Positions 30,253 through 42,310 of a stretch of 64,000 nt of DNA are shown here, piece by piece. Source of the stretch: Isoetes taiwanensis. Its lineage: Eukaryota > Streptophyta > Lycopodiopsida > Isoetales > Isoetaceae. The translations under genes and the position numbers were made by a program. Location of the stretch: positions 1,119,524-1,183,523 of the forward strand of contig JAJEKV010000095.1 of NCBI GenBank assembly GCA_021234155.1, written 5' to 3'. The notes below the pieces were generated by a model, which saw only the letters and a list, made by a program, of their open reading frames with translations, was not told the DNA's origin and did no database searches. The first letter of the stretch is position 1. Every line of letters starts with the position of its first letter.

Positions 30253-30395
30253 GGTATAAATTTATACCGCTCTGTTCTATGTTGCCCTCCTCGTATAAAT
30301 TTATACCATCTCAGGTATAAATTTATCTGATCTGCCGCCTTAAGTTTTTTCTTCCTGTATAAATTTATACCAACTCTCGTATAAATTTATACCGT
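30253..30395. repeat. Palindrome array 4 (5 copies, irregular spacing)
   Basis: Copies start near 30253, 30293, 30314, 30356 and 30378, alternately about 21 and 41 bp apart, with T/C-rich spacers. Several begin CGTATAAATTTAT or TGTATAAATTTAT rather than GG. Confidence 0.85.
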
Positions 30396-30399
30396 ATCT

Positions 30400-31480
30400 T
30401 CGAGAGAAAAAAGCTGCCGAGCCTCAACTCTGATTCATGGGCTTCCTCCTGCAATGGCTTTCACACCTCCTCCACGGACACCGGGGAAGTAGCCGCAGAT
30501 ATTCTACATCAGACATTCCAACACCCGGACTCTGTTGAGTTTACTCGGCAAGACCACCTCGGCTTCCACCACCGGTTCAATTTACTCCACCACACCACGC
30601 TCTGAGGCGTCGTACGCCCCCCACCAATGCGTTTCACCCCACCTCGGGCTAGAGAGCTCGGACTACCTCCTCAATTCATCTTAGTGCGTCGCCCATAGTC
30701 CACGTGGTAGGCTCCCTCCACGGAGGCAAATCACACCAACTCCATCCATTTAAGCTAAATGGTACTACAACAAGTGGGGCGGTCGGCGACACGCCAACTC
30801 TGTGTTCTCACGACGCCGGGAGCTGGTCAACTCGTCACCGGCCTCGATTACTTTTTCGAGAGGAAAGCACCTCCCCAGGGCCTTGCCCACATCAAACCTC
30901 TCGGCATCTACAAGTACACCTCATGTTGATCTCTCGGGACGAAGAAACACCTCATGTTGATGTCTCGGGGCGAGGACCTACCAAAGCCACAAGACTCCAT
31001 GTTGAATTCAAAGCCCACGCAAGTAAAAATCTTAAAGCGTAACTTACACAAGGCGGCATGTACAGCCGTTAGAAGAAAGAAACTCATGGGCCGAGGCTCA
31101 CTTGCGGGCAACACATACAAAGCAGCTTGTTGTTCTCAAGCGTTGTTTGCTTAAGATTGGACTAAAGGAATTGAGGTTTGCATTGATAGTTACGGTTCAA
31201 TGACTACGCTAGACCAAAGGGGCTACTTAGCCTTCAATATTAGGCGGATGATGGTGAGAAGTTTACTTACGGTGACTGGTGGCCACGCAGATACGTCAAG
31301 CGGCCTTCAAATTGATTCATGCTTTAGGCGTGAGGCGACTTGACCGCTGAAGAAAAGGCGACAAGAATCGGGCATCAATGACTCTCGCCATTGGGAGGCA
31401 TAACGAATTCATGCTCTTCAATGTGTTTCTGGATGGAAGGTTTCTTTAAGAGTCTTGTGAGAAACTCCCCTAACAGCCCT
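30400..31480 (+). other. C-rich segment, unrecognised frame
   Basis: Base composition changes to C-rich (ACCTCC, CACCACC words) at 30430-30930. A 112-codon frame (30704-31042) encodes a His/Ser/Thr-rich product with no recognised domain. A 31-bp direct duplication (CACCTCATGTTGAT...) starts at 30917 and 30948 within it. It may be the 5' part of the DUF7869-type gene. Confidence 0.3.
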
Positions 31481-31489
31481 ATGTACCGC

Positions 31490-32330
31490 ACTTGGTGACA
31501 ATTTCAGAAACCGAAGTCCTCGCGATAATTATAAGGAGATGTGTGTTGAGGTGGAGAGCGCTTTATGCGCTGCACTCTTGCTTTCGCATTATGCGGAAAA
31601 AGGAGTTTTCTCGGCGTGGCCGTTTCCCTAGAAATAGGATGTCGACATTTTGCAGATTAAAATACCGAGACAAAATGCAGGACACTTCGCACTAAAGTAA
31701 GCTTCGGGCCGTGTTCTTGCCTAGTTCTACGCAAAAGTAGGTTCTTTTCCTAAACATGTTTTCCTTTCGGATGCATTGAAGGGGCCCGAACAATACGAAC
31801 AACAATCTTTGGAAAGGAAAATTAATGAAACATAGGAAGAAAGCCTTTGGAACAACCACTCAACTACATATGGTTATTTATTGGAATGGACGGGAAGAAG
31901 ACCACCTACCACATTTTGTCGTATTGCCTAGGATCTTCTTGAGAAGAAGATTTCATACATATGTTGTTTGGTGCTGTATTTAATGGAAAACTATCTTAGA
32001 GGCATTTTTGAATTATCAAACGTTGGTATGATCCAAATCTCACTGTCACAATATTGAATAAGCTTCTTTCCAATCCTACAGAGACATGTAGGGTTCTGTA
32101 TCTTAATTTAGATAACACGACGAGGGAAATAAGAATGCGGCGTTGTTTGCCCTGCTTGTGCTATGCTAGTAAGAAACAAATCTTCAAGAAGGTGAAGATT
32201 GGTTTTCACCTTGTTAGTCATACACCACGACCAAATTGATGGATGTTACATTAGGTTCTCCTAAGCGTCTTGCTGAAAAAACAAGCACGCGGCCATGATT
32301 GAGGTCATCCAAGATTCCCTGTCGTCCGGA
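31490..32330 (+). pseudogene. DUF7869-type transposon gene, decayed
   Basis: The clearest part (32054-32290) reads VLYLNLDNTTRE, then a damaged stretch, then KKQIFKKVKIGFHLVSHT. After a one-base frame change it continues HDQIDGCYIRFS. LDN..REN, F..V...FL.VGHTH..ID is the hallmark of DUF7869 proteins, encoded by transposon-like elements in algae, early plants and animals; their biochemistry is not established. Upstream, DGKKTTYH-like and LFGAVFNGKL fragments (31890-32000) and a basic frame at 31492-31680 probably belong to it. Frameshifts and stops show it is dead. Confidence 0.6.
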
Positions 32331-33190
32331 CATCGAGTTATTGGAAGAAACTTATGATTTCAAGGAATGGATTTTTGGGAGATCAGCGCTAGGTCCTTTG
32401 TGCTATTGAGCCCATGAGAAACATTACATTTCGGCCTTCAGGATCAAAATTTCCTTGTAGATGGCAAGGCCATCTTACAAGAAGAAGGAAATATGCCACT
32501 ACATCCTTCGCATTTGGCAGCCCGGTAGCGGTATTCAATTCATTCACTTAACATCCCCAATACTAGTTCCATGCTCTCTGCCGGGTATAAATGCCTCTAA
32601 AAAGCTTGAAAGAAATCACAAGAGTAAAAGGAGGAAAGAGCATTTGACTCAAATAAATCATTGGATTGTATTGAGACAAGTATTGATCTGCTCTAACCAC
32701 TTTGGGGAAGCGGATGCTTTATAATTGGCCTCAATTTTTTCTACCGACAGCGTGACATGTTGCAAGCTTCATTACAAGGTCGAAGGCCAGTTACATTCAG
32801 CGGCCATCTAGGCAAACCCTCCTGATACCAGTTGAGAATCCAAGAGAACATGTAGAGATATTGGCTGGCTCGGATAGAGATGGCGGAGTCATATTACCGC
32901 GGCTGAAGCGCCGCGAAGCATGAAGTTACTTTCGAGTATACGAGTTCGATCTCTGAGATTCGAGAAAGGAATGCTCATAAATTTGTCGGCTAATGTGAAT
33001 GAATCACGGGAGGCCATTACGGCTAGCTAAAATCTTTGGAGAATGCTCGAGAGGATGGAATTCCCTCAATTAAAATTACCTTTGGATGAGCATTTATTTG
33101 CCAATGCTTTGATGGGAGTTATACTTTGGAGATAAAAGCGAGGAGTGGGAAAGAGAGCTAAGTCCAAAACAAGCAACTAACATCATAGAT
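32331..33190 (+). other. Probable 3' part of the DUF7869-type relic
   Basis: Scattered coding-like stretches (FKEWIFGR near 32350, RPSGSKFPCRWQGH near 32440) are on the same strand but separated by stops. An 87-codon frame (32461-32724) is in another frame. No domain was recognised. Confidence 0.3.
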
Positions 33191-34040
33191 CTAAGCGGAA
33201 GTAAAAGTTCTTGCATATGACTTTGTTACATTTGCTTTGCTAATAGGATTCACGTGGTCCTCCAACTTTAATAAAAGGTCGGCATGTGGATTAGACAAAC
33301 AAGCCAAAAGGTGGCCAAAAGATGATGATGAAGACTCACTTGTAGGCAGGTGAGGAAGAAGATCGTTCGAGTACATCGATCTTTGAGTGAAGGCGAGGAT
33401 GAAGGCTCGGTGTCGGGGAATAAATGAGTAGAGGATGAGATGCATCCACGATCTTCTTTGCAAAATGTAAGTTTGTCAGATGGCTTCGAACATGTAAGAA
33501 ACGAGAAAGTCACGGTGATGAAGTTATACGTCAAAATATCCTATATTTTGACAATTTGTTCATAATTTTGTACAATTTTCCTGGCTTAGCAGATATATCA
33601 CTTCTTTGTCCTCTACCCTTGCTATTTTTTTATTGCCCTTTTTGCTTACACTTTATAAAAGTAACTATTTTTTGTTCTAGTTTAGGAGGATGAAAATTGC
33701 TGTTTCTAAAATTTTTGCGAGTTATGTTCAATCAACCCCTCAAAAATGGTACCTATAAATTATGAAATTGTCACACTGTCACAAAAATCTTAAAAATAGA
33801 CTTTTTAAGGGAATTTTTAGGGAATCTTTCAAAGATTCCTTTGAAGTCGTTCCAGCAAATAGTCGTTTCATTTTAAACTTTGTTGAAGCCAGAAATTAAA
33901 AGCGGGTCTTGGTATTAAAGGAAAAAATTGACCTTAGAAAGGCTACATTAAAGCAGTGATGTACTATTAGCACCCTTATGAGGAGCTTCGCCCATGCTAC
34001 ACAAGTCCGGGGGCCTTCACGGCACAAAAGGACATAAATG
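33191..34040. other. Mixed DNA, acidic coding-like stretch then AT-rich
   Basis: Plus strand 33280-33450 reads a short acidic stretch (DDDEDS) ended by stops. 33530-33960 is AT-rich with nothing recognised. From about 33970 a GC-richer stretch leads into the pentanucleotide tail at 34043 and is probably a LINE 3' end. Confidence 0.35.
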
Positions 34041-34042
34041 CT

Positions 34043-34071
34043 TATTCTATTCTATTCTATTCTATTCTATT
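34043..34071 (+). repeat. (TATTC)n tail of a plus-strand LINE
   Basis: Five to six TATTC units follow GGACATAAATGCT. The same pentanucleotide ends the LINE at 22378-22397, and ATAAATGCTTTTTATC is the complement at 18733, so this marks another LINE 3' end. Confidence 0.65.
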
Positions 34072-34620
34072 ACATATTTACAAGGTATGAGATAAGCGTA
34101 AACTTGGCTTCCTTTTTGAACTAGTTCCTAGGATGATGGGCCTAAGCAAGTTATTTGCTACTATATTACATAAGGAAGTTTAGCGAAGTAATGGATTATT
34201 TGAGGAGCTATTCTTACTTAGGATAGCTTCCCAAGGACATTACTTACGACAAAAGAAATCTACGAGTTGTAGCCTGATTCACAAGTGCAATTTGGAGAAA
34301 ACCATAAGCCCCTTCTTCTGTTTATGGCTAGGAAAATCTGAGGCGTGTGGGTAGGAAACCACCGGATGTGGAGTTTTATTATCTTAAAAGCGTACTTTGG
34401 CTATATCCATGCACATAGGCGGAGGTATATTTGAAACCGAGGGGATAGGTTAACGTATATACGAAATTATTTTCGGGGGCGATATAAAGTCCAAAATACA
34501 TATTTTTAAGGTTAAATACATTATTATTAGTATTTTAACCTCAGGCGAAAAATAAATGTCCCGAAACCGGTTGCAAACTTCTTGTATACAACCACGTGGC
34601 GAAATCTTGATTTATCGCGA

Positions 34621-34717
34621 TTTTTTTTTTTTTTTTTTTTTAAAGTTTGCGTGTAAGCTGATGGATTCGCTTATCGCGAAAAATTTACCGGCAATACGAG
34701 ATTTTTTTTTTTTTTTT
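34621..34717. repeat. Two poly(T) runs 60 bp apart
   Basis: T21 at 34621-34641 and T16 at 34702-34717, each preceded by CGCGA or ACGAGA. They may be tails of two minus-strand retroposons or a duplicated segment (TTATCGCGA occurs before and between them). Confidence 0.6.
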
Positions 34718-36967
34718 GCCATATTTTTGGCGTATTATACTTCAAATTAATTGCCATATTATTGAATAATGCATTATTGAGTATAAAGCATTATACAATA
34801 CTGAACCTACCCCACATGCAGAAACACCCAGGTAGGCTGACTCTTGATCCAACTAAGTTTGACAAATGGCCACTTCCAAATTTTGTTTGACCATTCTATG
34901 GATCCACATGACCCAATCTTCTGTTATGTCTAAAGGAGAAAGTTGTTTTGTGGTTGTAGCAATCACAGTGGTAGAACAATTTTACTAGAAATATGGAATA
35001 GCAATCCATTTGTAGTTTTTATTTTTGGCTTTCGAAGCTTAAAATAAAGTCGACCCAATTTTGTGCTCTGTTTAAGCGGGGGGCTTCAAAGCCATTGTTA
35101 ACCAGGCAATATAGTTGGTATTCATACGGTTTAGAAGATCTTTGCGGGGAGAGATCGCTATCATGACAAATATAGGGAAATGCATGGCATGAATATGATG
35201 ATAGTTCATAGATCATAGAATCTGGCGGCAGGCGGTATCACGGCACCTAGTGCAATACGGAAGCATGTGGCTGCGATACATGCTCGGGTTGGGAGTATTA
35301 TAAATCATTAGATTTGTGCCGATTCGCGAGAAGATGATTTTTAGATAAGTGGAAAATTGAAGTAGATTTTTTTTAGAATTTTTAGGCATATATGAAAAGC
35401 TCTCTCGAAGCACATGTAAGCAAATTAGGTGCTTTGGATTTCTCCTCTATTTATAAGGTGATGCTATTTAAGTACTGTTGCATTCACAAGGGCAATTTGG
35501 TTTTGCATTTTGGGCATATATTTTGACAAGGAGTGAAATACATGAGTATTGATTTGTGTTGTGAAATAGCTGATTGGGAAATGGTCTAGTGGAGCGGATT
35601 TTTATAAATATATGTTTTGGGAGGATTTGGAACCATCGCGCCATTTGTTCTAGTGTAAGGTTGCTTTAAATTGCATCATTATTGCAGCTTCTGTTGCTCC
35701 TAAATCACGTAGTTATATGAAACCCGACTAAGTTATCTTCTGTTTGAATCAGCTTCAAATCAAGTCATCTAGAATGGTGGCGCTTCCAGGTTTGTAAAAG
35801 GGATTTTCTACATTATCTGGAAGTGCGATTGGGAGAAACTTATAGATATCTCCTTTTTTATCCTATTTGTTGCGCGGTCGATTTCGCCAGTATATGTTGT
35901 TGCCCGCGTCTAAGTTCGCAGGTTGGTTGACTAGCCAAAATCACTCAAATTTAACCAATTGTGTCTGTATATATTTGTAGGAAGGCCCAGCAATATGGAT
36001 GGCATTATTTATTTGGATAGCGGTGATAGCGTAAGAGGACTCCTTACAGTGCTACTTCATTTTATGCTATGCTGTAATGTAATGAAATTTGGACTTCATT
36101 TTCACAATCTAATGAGTCCACGAACATGTTTGCATTTTTGTTGCAAGAGGATTGAGTTGATGATCATGGTGTTCATCTTGACTTGATGGCAATTGTTGTT
36201 TCGCAGTTAAGAAGCCTAAAGCCTGCTTTGACCTCTAAAGTTCTGGCTGATGGTCTATATTATGAGCATTAAGGTATAATTTTGGCTTCATTATAGTGCA
36301 GTTCATCGAAGTCATCACGAGCGTGTTTTTGTTGAAGGGCCGTCGGACTTTATTCAATCAAGGTCAAATACAAGTATAAAATCTGAGGAGCCGGGGAATA
36401 AAATCTCGGCGGATAAGCGGGGCCCGCAAGTGGAAACGCTTTTGCCTAAGCATAGAGTGCACATCCAAATACTTCCTCAAAAATCAATGCCTCTTGCGAG
36501 GGTAGTAGAAAAATGATAGAGCTTTACAATGTAACCTTGAGCTTCTTGGAGGAACCACGATTATCTGCATCGGAACCTTTAGAGATTTTATTTGATCTTT
36601 TCGGATAGTCCAAAGCAACCATCCTGGCGCTGGTAGAAAGCACGGCCTTATAACTCTGTCCGGTACTTGGGTAAATTACTTAAAAGCGATTGTTGGTGTG
36701 TTTTTGGTATCTATTTGTGTTTGGTTTTCGTGGTAACATATGGCATAGCATCAACGATCTTATGCACTTCAGAGAGGTTCCATTGATGTAAGCGGCATAA
36801 ATATTTGATGTGGAGCAAACCAAGTGAATATTTGCACATAAGTGATGATTGTTTTTATTAAAATTGTTTTGAACATGCATGCATGCCATATACTGATTGG
36901 ACTACGGGATATGATAAATCATTATATCACAGTAGCGTAGTAGTTTTTGTGGATCGTGTAGAAATCT
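34718..36967. other. Anonymous DNA, no gene recognised
   Basis: Frames are all under 80 codons and resemble nothing I know. The region is AT-rich with GC-richer patches at 36340-36440. Confidence 0.4.
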
Positions 36968-37359
36968 GAGGGTGTAAATTTGATAGTGATACCCCAAAAT
37001 GAAAGCACCGGCACCTAAAGCACCTAAATTTGATCAAGGAATTGCAATTCTAATTTAGCCGAATTACAATTACCAGGCCAAACTAGTTTATTTAAAGATT
37101 GGCCGAATGATAGCAAGGCTGATACAAATTCCGCCATCCAAAATCACGCCATCGGTAGAATCAACTAAGAAATCAATCGGCGCCCAAAAGAATCAATCAC
37201 GCCATCCTCGATCCCTTCCTCCCAGGAAGAGGATTGCTATTTCTGGAATAACAACCTCAAAATTCGTTACTCTAAATTTCGTCGAGGAATAAGCACCTAA
37301 ACACTTAAAACGGTAATGAGACTGATGCTTTTGGGGTACCACTATCAAATTTACACCCT
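36968..37359. mobile_element. MITE with 30-bp terminal inverted repeats
   Basis: The left end AGGGTGTAAATTTGATAGTG (from about 36969) and the right end CACTATCAAATTTACACCCT (37340-37359) are inverted copies. Extended through TACCCCAAAA they give about 30 bp with one mismatch. Total length is about 392 bp, with no coding capacity. No convincing target-site duplication was found, so the superfamily is undetermined. Confidence 0.78.
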
Positions 37360-37368
37360 ACAAGGCTG

Positions 37369-37743
37369 TCACAAAGCAAATCCTCGCTCTTGATTGGATG
37401 TATCTGAGTTGGTTTTACTTTGTTTATCAATTTTAGATTGCTTGCTTGATTCATGTTTTGTATAAAGGCATTCTTTGTATATATTTATGAGATGGCGATT
37501 CACCATTTCGAGGGAATTAGGTCTCGTTCTATGATGGATGCCTACGTGGAGTATATGTGAATCGAAGTTGGCTATATAGGCACCAAGAATGCTTTCTACG
37601 AGTGAGTGCAAAAACTTTAGTTCATCATACATCATTGCCTCCTGTCGGGAAGCGGCCTTCATCATCTCAAAAGTTGGATTTTTCTCAAGTTCCTCAAGAA
37701 AATTAGAAGGCGTGGGAGATGTTATGATAAATGTTGAGTTCAT
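37369..37743 (-). CDS. Hypothetical 124-codon frame
   Basis: From ATG (37743-37741) the minus strand reads an uninterrupted 124-residue hydrophilic protein with FLEELEKNPTFEMMKAASRQ near the start and a Lys/Ser/Gln-rich tail. No domain, signal peptide or membrane segment was recognised. It is the longest frame in 34-41 kb that is not low-complexity. It could be one exon of an unknown gene or chance. Confidence 0.3.
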   Translation of the reverse strand: MNSTFIITSPTPSNFLEELEKNPTFEMMKAASRQEAMMYDELKFLHSLVESILGAYIANFDSHILHVGIHHRTRPNSLEMVNRHLINIYKECLYTKHESSKQSKIDKQSKTNSDTSNQERGFAL

Positions 37744-37759
37744 GCACAGCAAAAGCGTC

Positions 37760-38134
37760 GATTAATAAATAATTAAAGATATTTAATAGCGGAGTTACTT
37801 GAGAAAAAGAAAACCTACCCGCGTATTGGCCAACATATGTGTACAACTCATATAGGTAATCTTTTGTTGATAGAAAGATCTAGTTAAAAATGGTACTCCA
37901 TAGGGCCTAAAGATGAACTCCTCATGAAGCTTCCCAAACACGCAAAAAAAGGCTTTTGATTAGAATATACCAAAAAATGCATAAACAATGCTTATATACA
38001 CTTCGGTGATGTGGCATACTCCAAATTAAGTAAATGACCATTTTCTAGTAGAGACTACACTTTAAAATCATTAAAGAAAGAACACGAGTCTGGTATAATA
38101 AACTACTAATAGTACATGACTCTAAAGTAAACAT
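37760..38134. other. Anonymous DNA
   Basis: A possible minus-strand donor (GGGTAGGTTTTC near 37815) lies upstream of the 124-codon frame. Nothing else was recognised. Confidence 0.3.
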
Positions 38135-38390
38135 ATTACGCCTTGTTTAATAGCTTCAATTTTCCACATGCTTGCACATTTGTGTTTTATCCCTCCTACT
38201 TTGTTTCTAGAAAAGGCTAAAAGCAATATGATTTTCATTTGGCAATTTGCACCCTAGGAAACATTACGCCTTGTGTGTCGCTCCCAATTTCCACATGTTT
38301 GCAAAATGCTCAAATATATAATCATTTGTTTTTATATCCTCTGTCTTGTTTCTAGAAAGACTAAGTCAATATGATTTTCATTTTAGCGAA
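38135..38390. repeat. Diverged tandem duplication of about 127 bp
   Basis: ACATATTACGCCTTGT..TTTCCACATG..TTGTTTCTAGAAA..CAATATGATTTTCATTT (38135-38255) is repeated at about 38262-38390 with many small differences. Confidence 0.8.
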
Positions 38391-41046
38391 TTCCATTAGA
38401 AGCTATCACCTCCAAAATATTTTTCATAAAGCCCAGAACAATCACGAGCATGGTAAGCTATCACTTCCAACTATGACTACCACTTACTGGTGTTGAATAA
38501 AAGAAGTCGAGAAAAGATTATGAGGCCATCTGACAATTTATCAACAAGTGGAATTCATGGCTTTTGAAACGTCCTTAACCCCTCACGTTTAGCAGATATC
38601 TGAGGTAGTAAAGTGCCTTCCAATTTTTGGCTTGGAATTTTTTTGTAGAGGTTAGGTGATCTTTTGTTGATTGGAAACGCACACAAATAAAGGGAAAAAC
38701 CCCAGGTTATAGTAGAGTCACAGTTAACCCATGGACCACCTAATTATGCCCAACCTAATTAATCATATGGCCTAAAGGTTTCTCCTTAAGGCTTGGTGCT
38801 TGATTCTTGAGGCTTTCTTGCAATTGCTTATTTCCAAATCACTCCTATACTGTACTTAAAAACAGCGAGACATTGTGCCATTAGGTTTAGCTTGAAAACA
38901 TAGTTCATGCAGCATCTATAAAGCCCGGAATCAGTTCAATCAATTTGATAATATCTATATATGTGCATCCAACTGATGAAATGGAGTTAAAATTTGGCTC
39001 CGTAGATAAGGGCAAAAGCCGCATGCTGAATACTCAACTTGGTCACATATACCTTTCGAACATATGCGCGTTGTGATACAAATCCGAGGAGGAACTCTGT
39101 TGCATTACAATTGAATGAATGATGTCAGTATGTGTTGAGATGGATTTTTAACCACGAAATAACCTAAAATCTATGTAATGAACATGGCAAAATGTTTGTG
39201 TCAATAGTTGTAAAAAATTTGAGTAAGAACATTTACCACCTATTTCTTCTATCCTGCGCTTGCACACACATGTTTAATAAGCGCGCTAGAATACCGGTCC
39301 AACTACCAAGTAGGATGAATCTTGTTATCATGTTATGCGTTATGGAAAGATATCTAACGTAAGCCACAATAGGAATGAGCTGTATAAACCACAAACTAAA
39401 ACCAATATTACAAATTTGGTAAGTTACACGAATAATCCTTGAAGCGTTGTTAAAAAAGCTCTAGAACAACTCATATACAACAAAAAAGAGGGACAACTAT
39501 AAATATTATCGCGTTCCTGTGATTAAGCTGTATCTTGTGCTCTTACGGATTTGCAAATCGCGACGAAAGGAATTTCCAATGGTCACGTGCACCGGGAGCA
39601 ATTCACGACAAGCAGGCTCAAAGAGCGAAGAAAAAGAGATGCAATGCGTGTCCAGCAGTTTTCCACAAATAATAGAAATGTGAGAATTAAAAAAGTGGTG
39701 TCTCATGTCACGATGGAGACCTTTCAAATGGCTACGCCTTGTTGATCTATGAGTCGCCTTCCTTGTATTTCAAAACAAAAATTTAAAAAATGCCAAATCA
39801 AGAGCGGAAGATGTTTTTTCTATTGCCTGCATGAGTAGCCTCATTATTTGCTCATGGCTACACAATATAAGTGGAACAAATCAGCGAAGTTAAACCTTTC
39901 CGTTTACGTACCAAAACACATAAATTTGAAAGTGGATGTGTTTAACATAAACTATACCAAGTGTTTACGCATATCTAAACCCTACTTGAGTTGCATCTTA
40001 AGTTTTTTATTTGTGGCGTACTTTGTAAAAACTTTTGTAAAAAGCTGTATTCTTCCTTAGATTGGTGGTGACATTGTTGGTGCAAAGCTGAACCGTGTTG
40101 AAGGCGACATCCATTAATGATATTTGTGAAGCTGGAGTTAAGCATTTAACAAAATTAGTTGATTTATAATATCATGATACGTAGAAGTTGAGTTCATGGG
40201 ATGCAAGTCATTAAGCGAGAGATATAAGCTGAATTAAGGAACTACCATGGTGTTTGTGAACGGATTCTTATGTTTCAATATTTCATTAAGTTTGTATTTT
40301 GTTGATGATTGAGGATTTGAATACTGGGCTAAAAGATATGAAAAAAGAAAGAAGGTTGGCGTACTCCAAAAGGATCTCAAAAAGATCTCGACCTTCAAAG
40401 ATTTGTTAGTAGTCATTGTCTTTGTATATATAAATATTGGGAGGGTTTCTTCTCACTCACGATTAGTTTGCTTTTAAACACCTATAGTAATTTTATTCTA
40501 TGTATGGGGCATTGAAGCATTTAACCTTTCCTATTCACATACATTTAGTACTTTGTTAGCTCTTCTACCAACATAAATTTACCACGAGAATATCGCGGAT
40601 TTTGTTCTTAATAACGAAGCGAGATATATGCATGGATTTATTTCTCATAATTACCATTTGCCACTTTCCCTCACCCCTACCTTAACCAATATAAAATGTT
40701 TTATCAAACTATGACACAACTACTAACACATAGAGAATGGACAAAAGATGGATGTTGAGCTTTTGCATCAAGAGCTTTTTAAACTTAGAGTGACCCCAAA
40801 GGGTTGAATTATGCAGTTCTACCTTATCGGGAAGGATTTTTACTAAGGATTACAAAAGAAATAATCTTGAATCACATTAACTCACCACGTGCATCAATAT
40901 GCATCTCTTTGGATAATATTAGGGATCATCAGGCACCCAGCACTACTTTACAAGCGACGCATTGAAAGTGCGAGAAACAATTACAATTCAAAGTCCACTA
41001 CATCGTCCCTTCCACGCCGATGGCTTCCCACACTTTGATGACTAAT
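38391..41046. other. Anonymous AT-rich DNA
   Basis: No gene was recognised. Opposing frames of 64-73 codons at 39506-39745 overlap each other and match nothing. The right end may be the interior of a Helitron ending at 41074. Confidence 0.4.
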
Positions 41047-41074
41047 GCCGCGCATCGCCGGGCCTGCGTTACTA
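41047..41074 (+). mobile_element. Possible 3' end of a different Helitron
   Basis: GCCGCGCATCGCCGGGC can fold as an imperfect hairpin and is followed 7 bases later by CTAA and then T. This fits the Helitron hairpin-CTRR|T rule in plus orientation. The 5' end was not found. Confidence 0.4.
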
Positions 41075-41079
41075 ATAGT

Positions 41080-42310
41080 TATATATGTTAAGATAGGTGG
41101 CGCCATGGGGACCTCGTGTGGTATGTAAAGTTATTATATATAGGTGACCACCATGGGGACGCCGTATCTAGTGCCATCAAATGTTGTTACATACTTAATT
41201 GACCTACTTAATAAAGATGCTATTTTTGCTAGAGTGCAATATTATCTTCTTGTGTGTAGAAGTCCCCTACATGTAGGAATGGAAGTAGGGCCGCTACCGA
41301 TCCGCATTGACTAATTTGCTTAGTTTTTTTTTGAGGTTGCGGCGCCACAATTTTTCTATTCAAAGTTCTTTACGCTTTGGATTCGAATTGATGGAATGAA
41401 TTCAAGCACGGATATGAATTTTAATGTTTCATTGACTATTATTGTGCAAGTTATATGGAGTCGTCATTTTTACCTCTTCAGGTAGAACTATAAATGTTTA
41501 TTGTTAGACACTACAACCCCAACATTTGGTCCCGCATTTAAAAGCAATAGCAAAAACAAAATCTGCAGTTTTTTTTTTTTGAAGATTCTAAAAAACCTGC
41601 GCACGTAGTTATACGGAGGAGGATTAATGGTTTTTCAGGAATCTGATATATAGTTTTCTTCTGAAGCCATAACTTTCTTTTTTAAGAATGTGTGGTTTCT
41701 TAAGGAGTGTAGTTTTTTTTTTTAAGGATGTATTTGTTGTTTTCTCGAGCTGATATGATTTTTTTAAAGCGAAGAAAAGATTTTCCATGATCAGAGCCTT
41801 ATTTGATGCGTTATAGAACTCTATCATTTATTCTATTCTACTATGAATGAACAAAGCCACATTTCATAATACGCCGATGCCATCGATCTTTGCCCGATTA
41901 ATAATAAGTAGATTGGCCCAAGTGGACGATAAAAAGCATTTATTCATTCAGAAAAGTGTTCATATAATAATAGTCTATAAATACAATTGAATGTGAGATG
42001 CAATGGTGCATCAATGTCTCACTTGTGACCCTCTTGCAGAAATCAACTTCTATGTGTCTTCTAGTAGTGTTGTGTTCTTGTAGTATCCTAGTATATTCTT
42101 GAGAATAGTTTTTCTATAACATTAATGTAATGGTGTGTCCCTATTCCTTACCCGTACGGTGCACCTAAAGGCCATATAATAGTTGACCCGATGATCCAAA
42201 TAATCACTACAAGAATTGAAGACCATGTAAGTTTAGACCTTCAGTTGCCTAACCAATCAGTGATGATGTCGAGATAATCACAATAAAATCATAGGGTTGT
42301 ATAAAAAATC
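41080..42310. mobile_element. Copia/LINE composite, copy B1 (partial, Helitron-free)
   Basis: This is a near copy of 14290-14343 + 15826-16184 + 18324-19110. It lacks H_d and H_e and preserves both empty A|T sites (41140/41141 and 41500/41501). It ends in the LINE 3'-UTR-like part without reverse transcriptase and is followed directly by copy B2. Confidence 0.8.

Noticed and set aside
26351-30395. TATA-box clusters marking many promoters
   Set aside because: TATAAATTTATA is self-complementary and evenly phased every 28-30 bp, which suits a repeat or protein-binding array better than many start sites.
41591-41827. Lys-rich LKKPHILKK-type repeat protein (also 18446-18631)
   Set aside because: It derives from degenerate T-rich repeats inside LTR-like DNA. 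The frame is short and not kept between copies.
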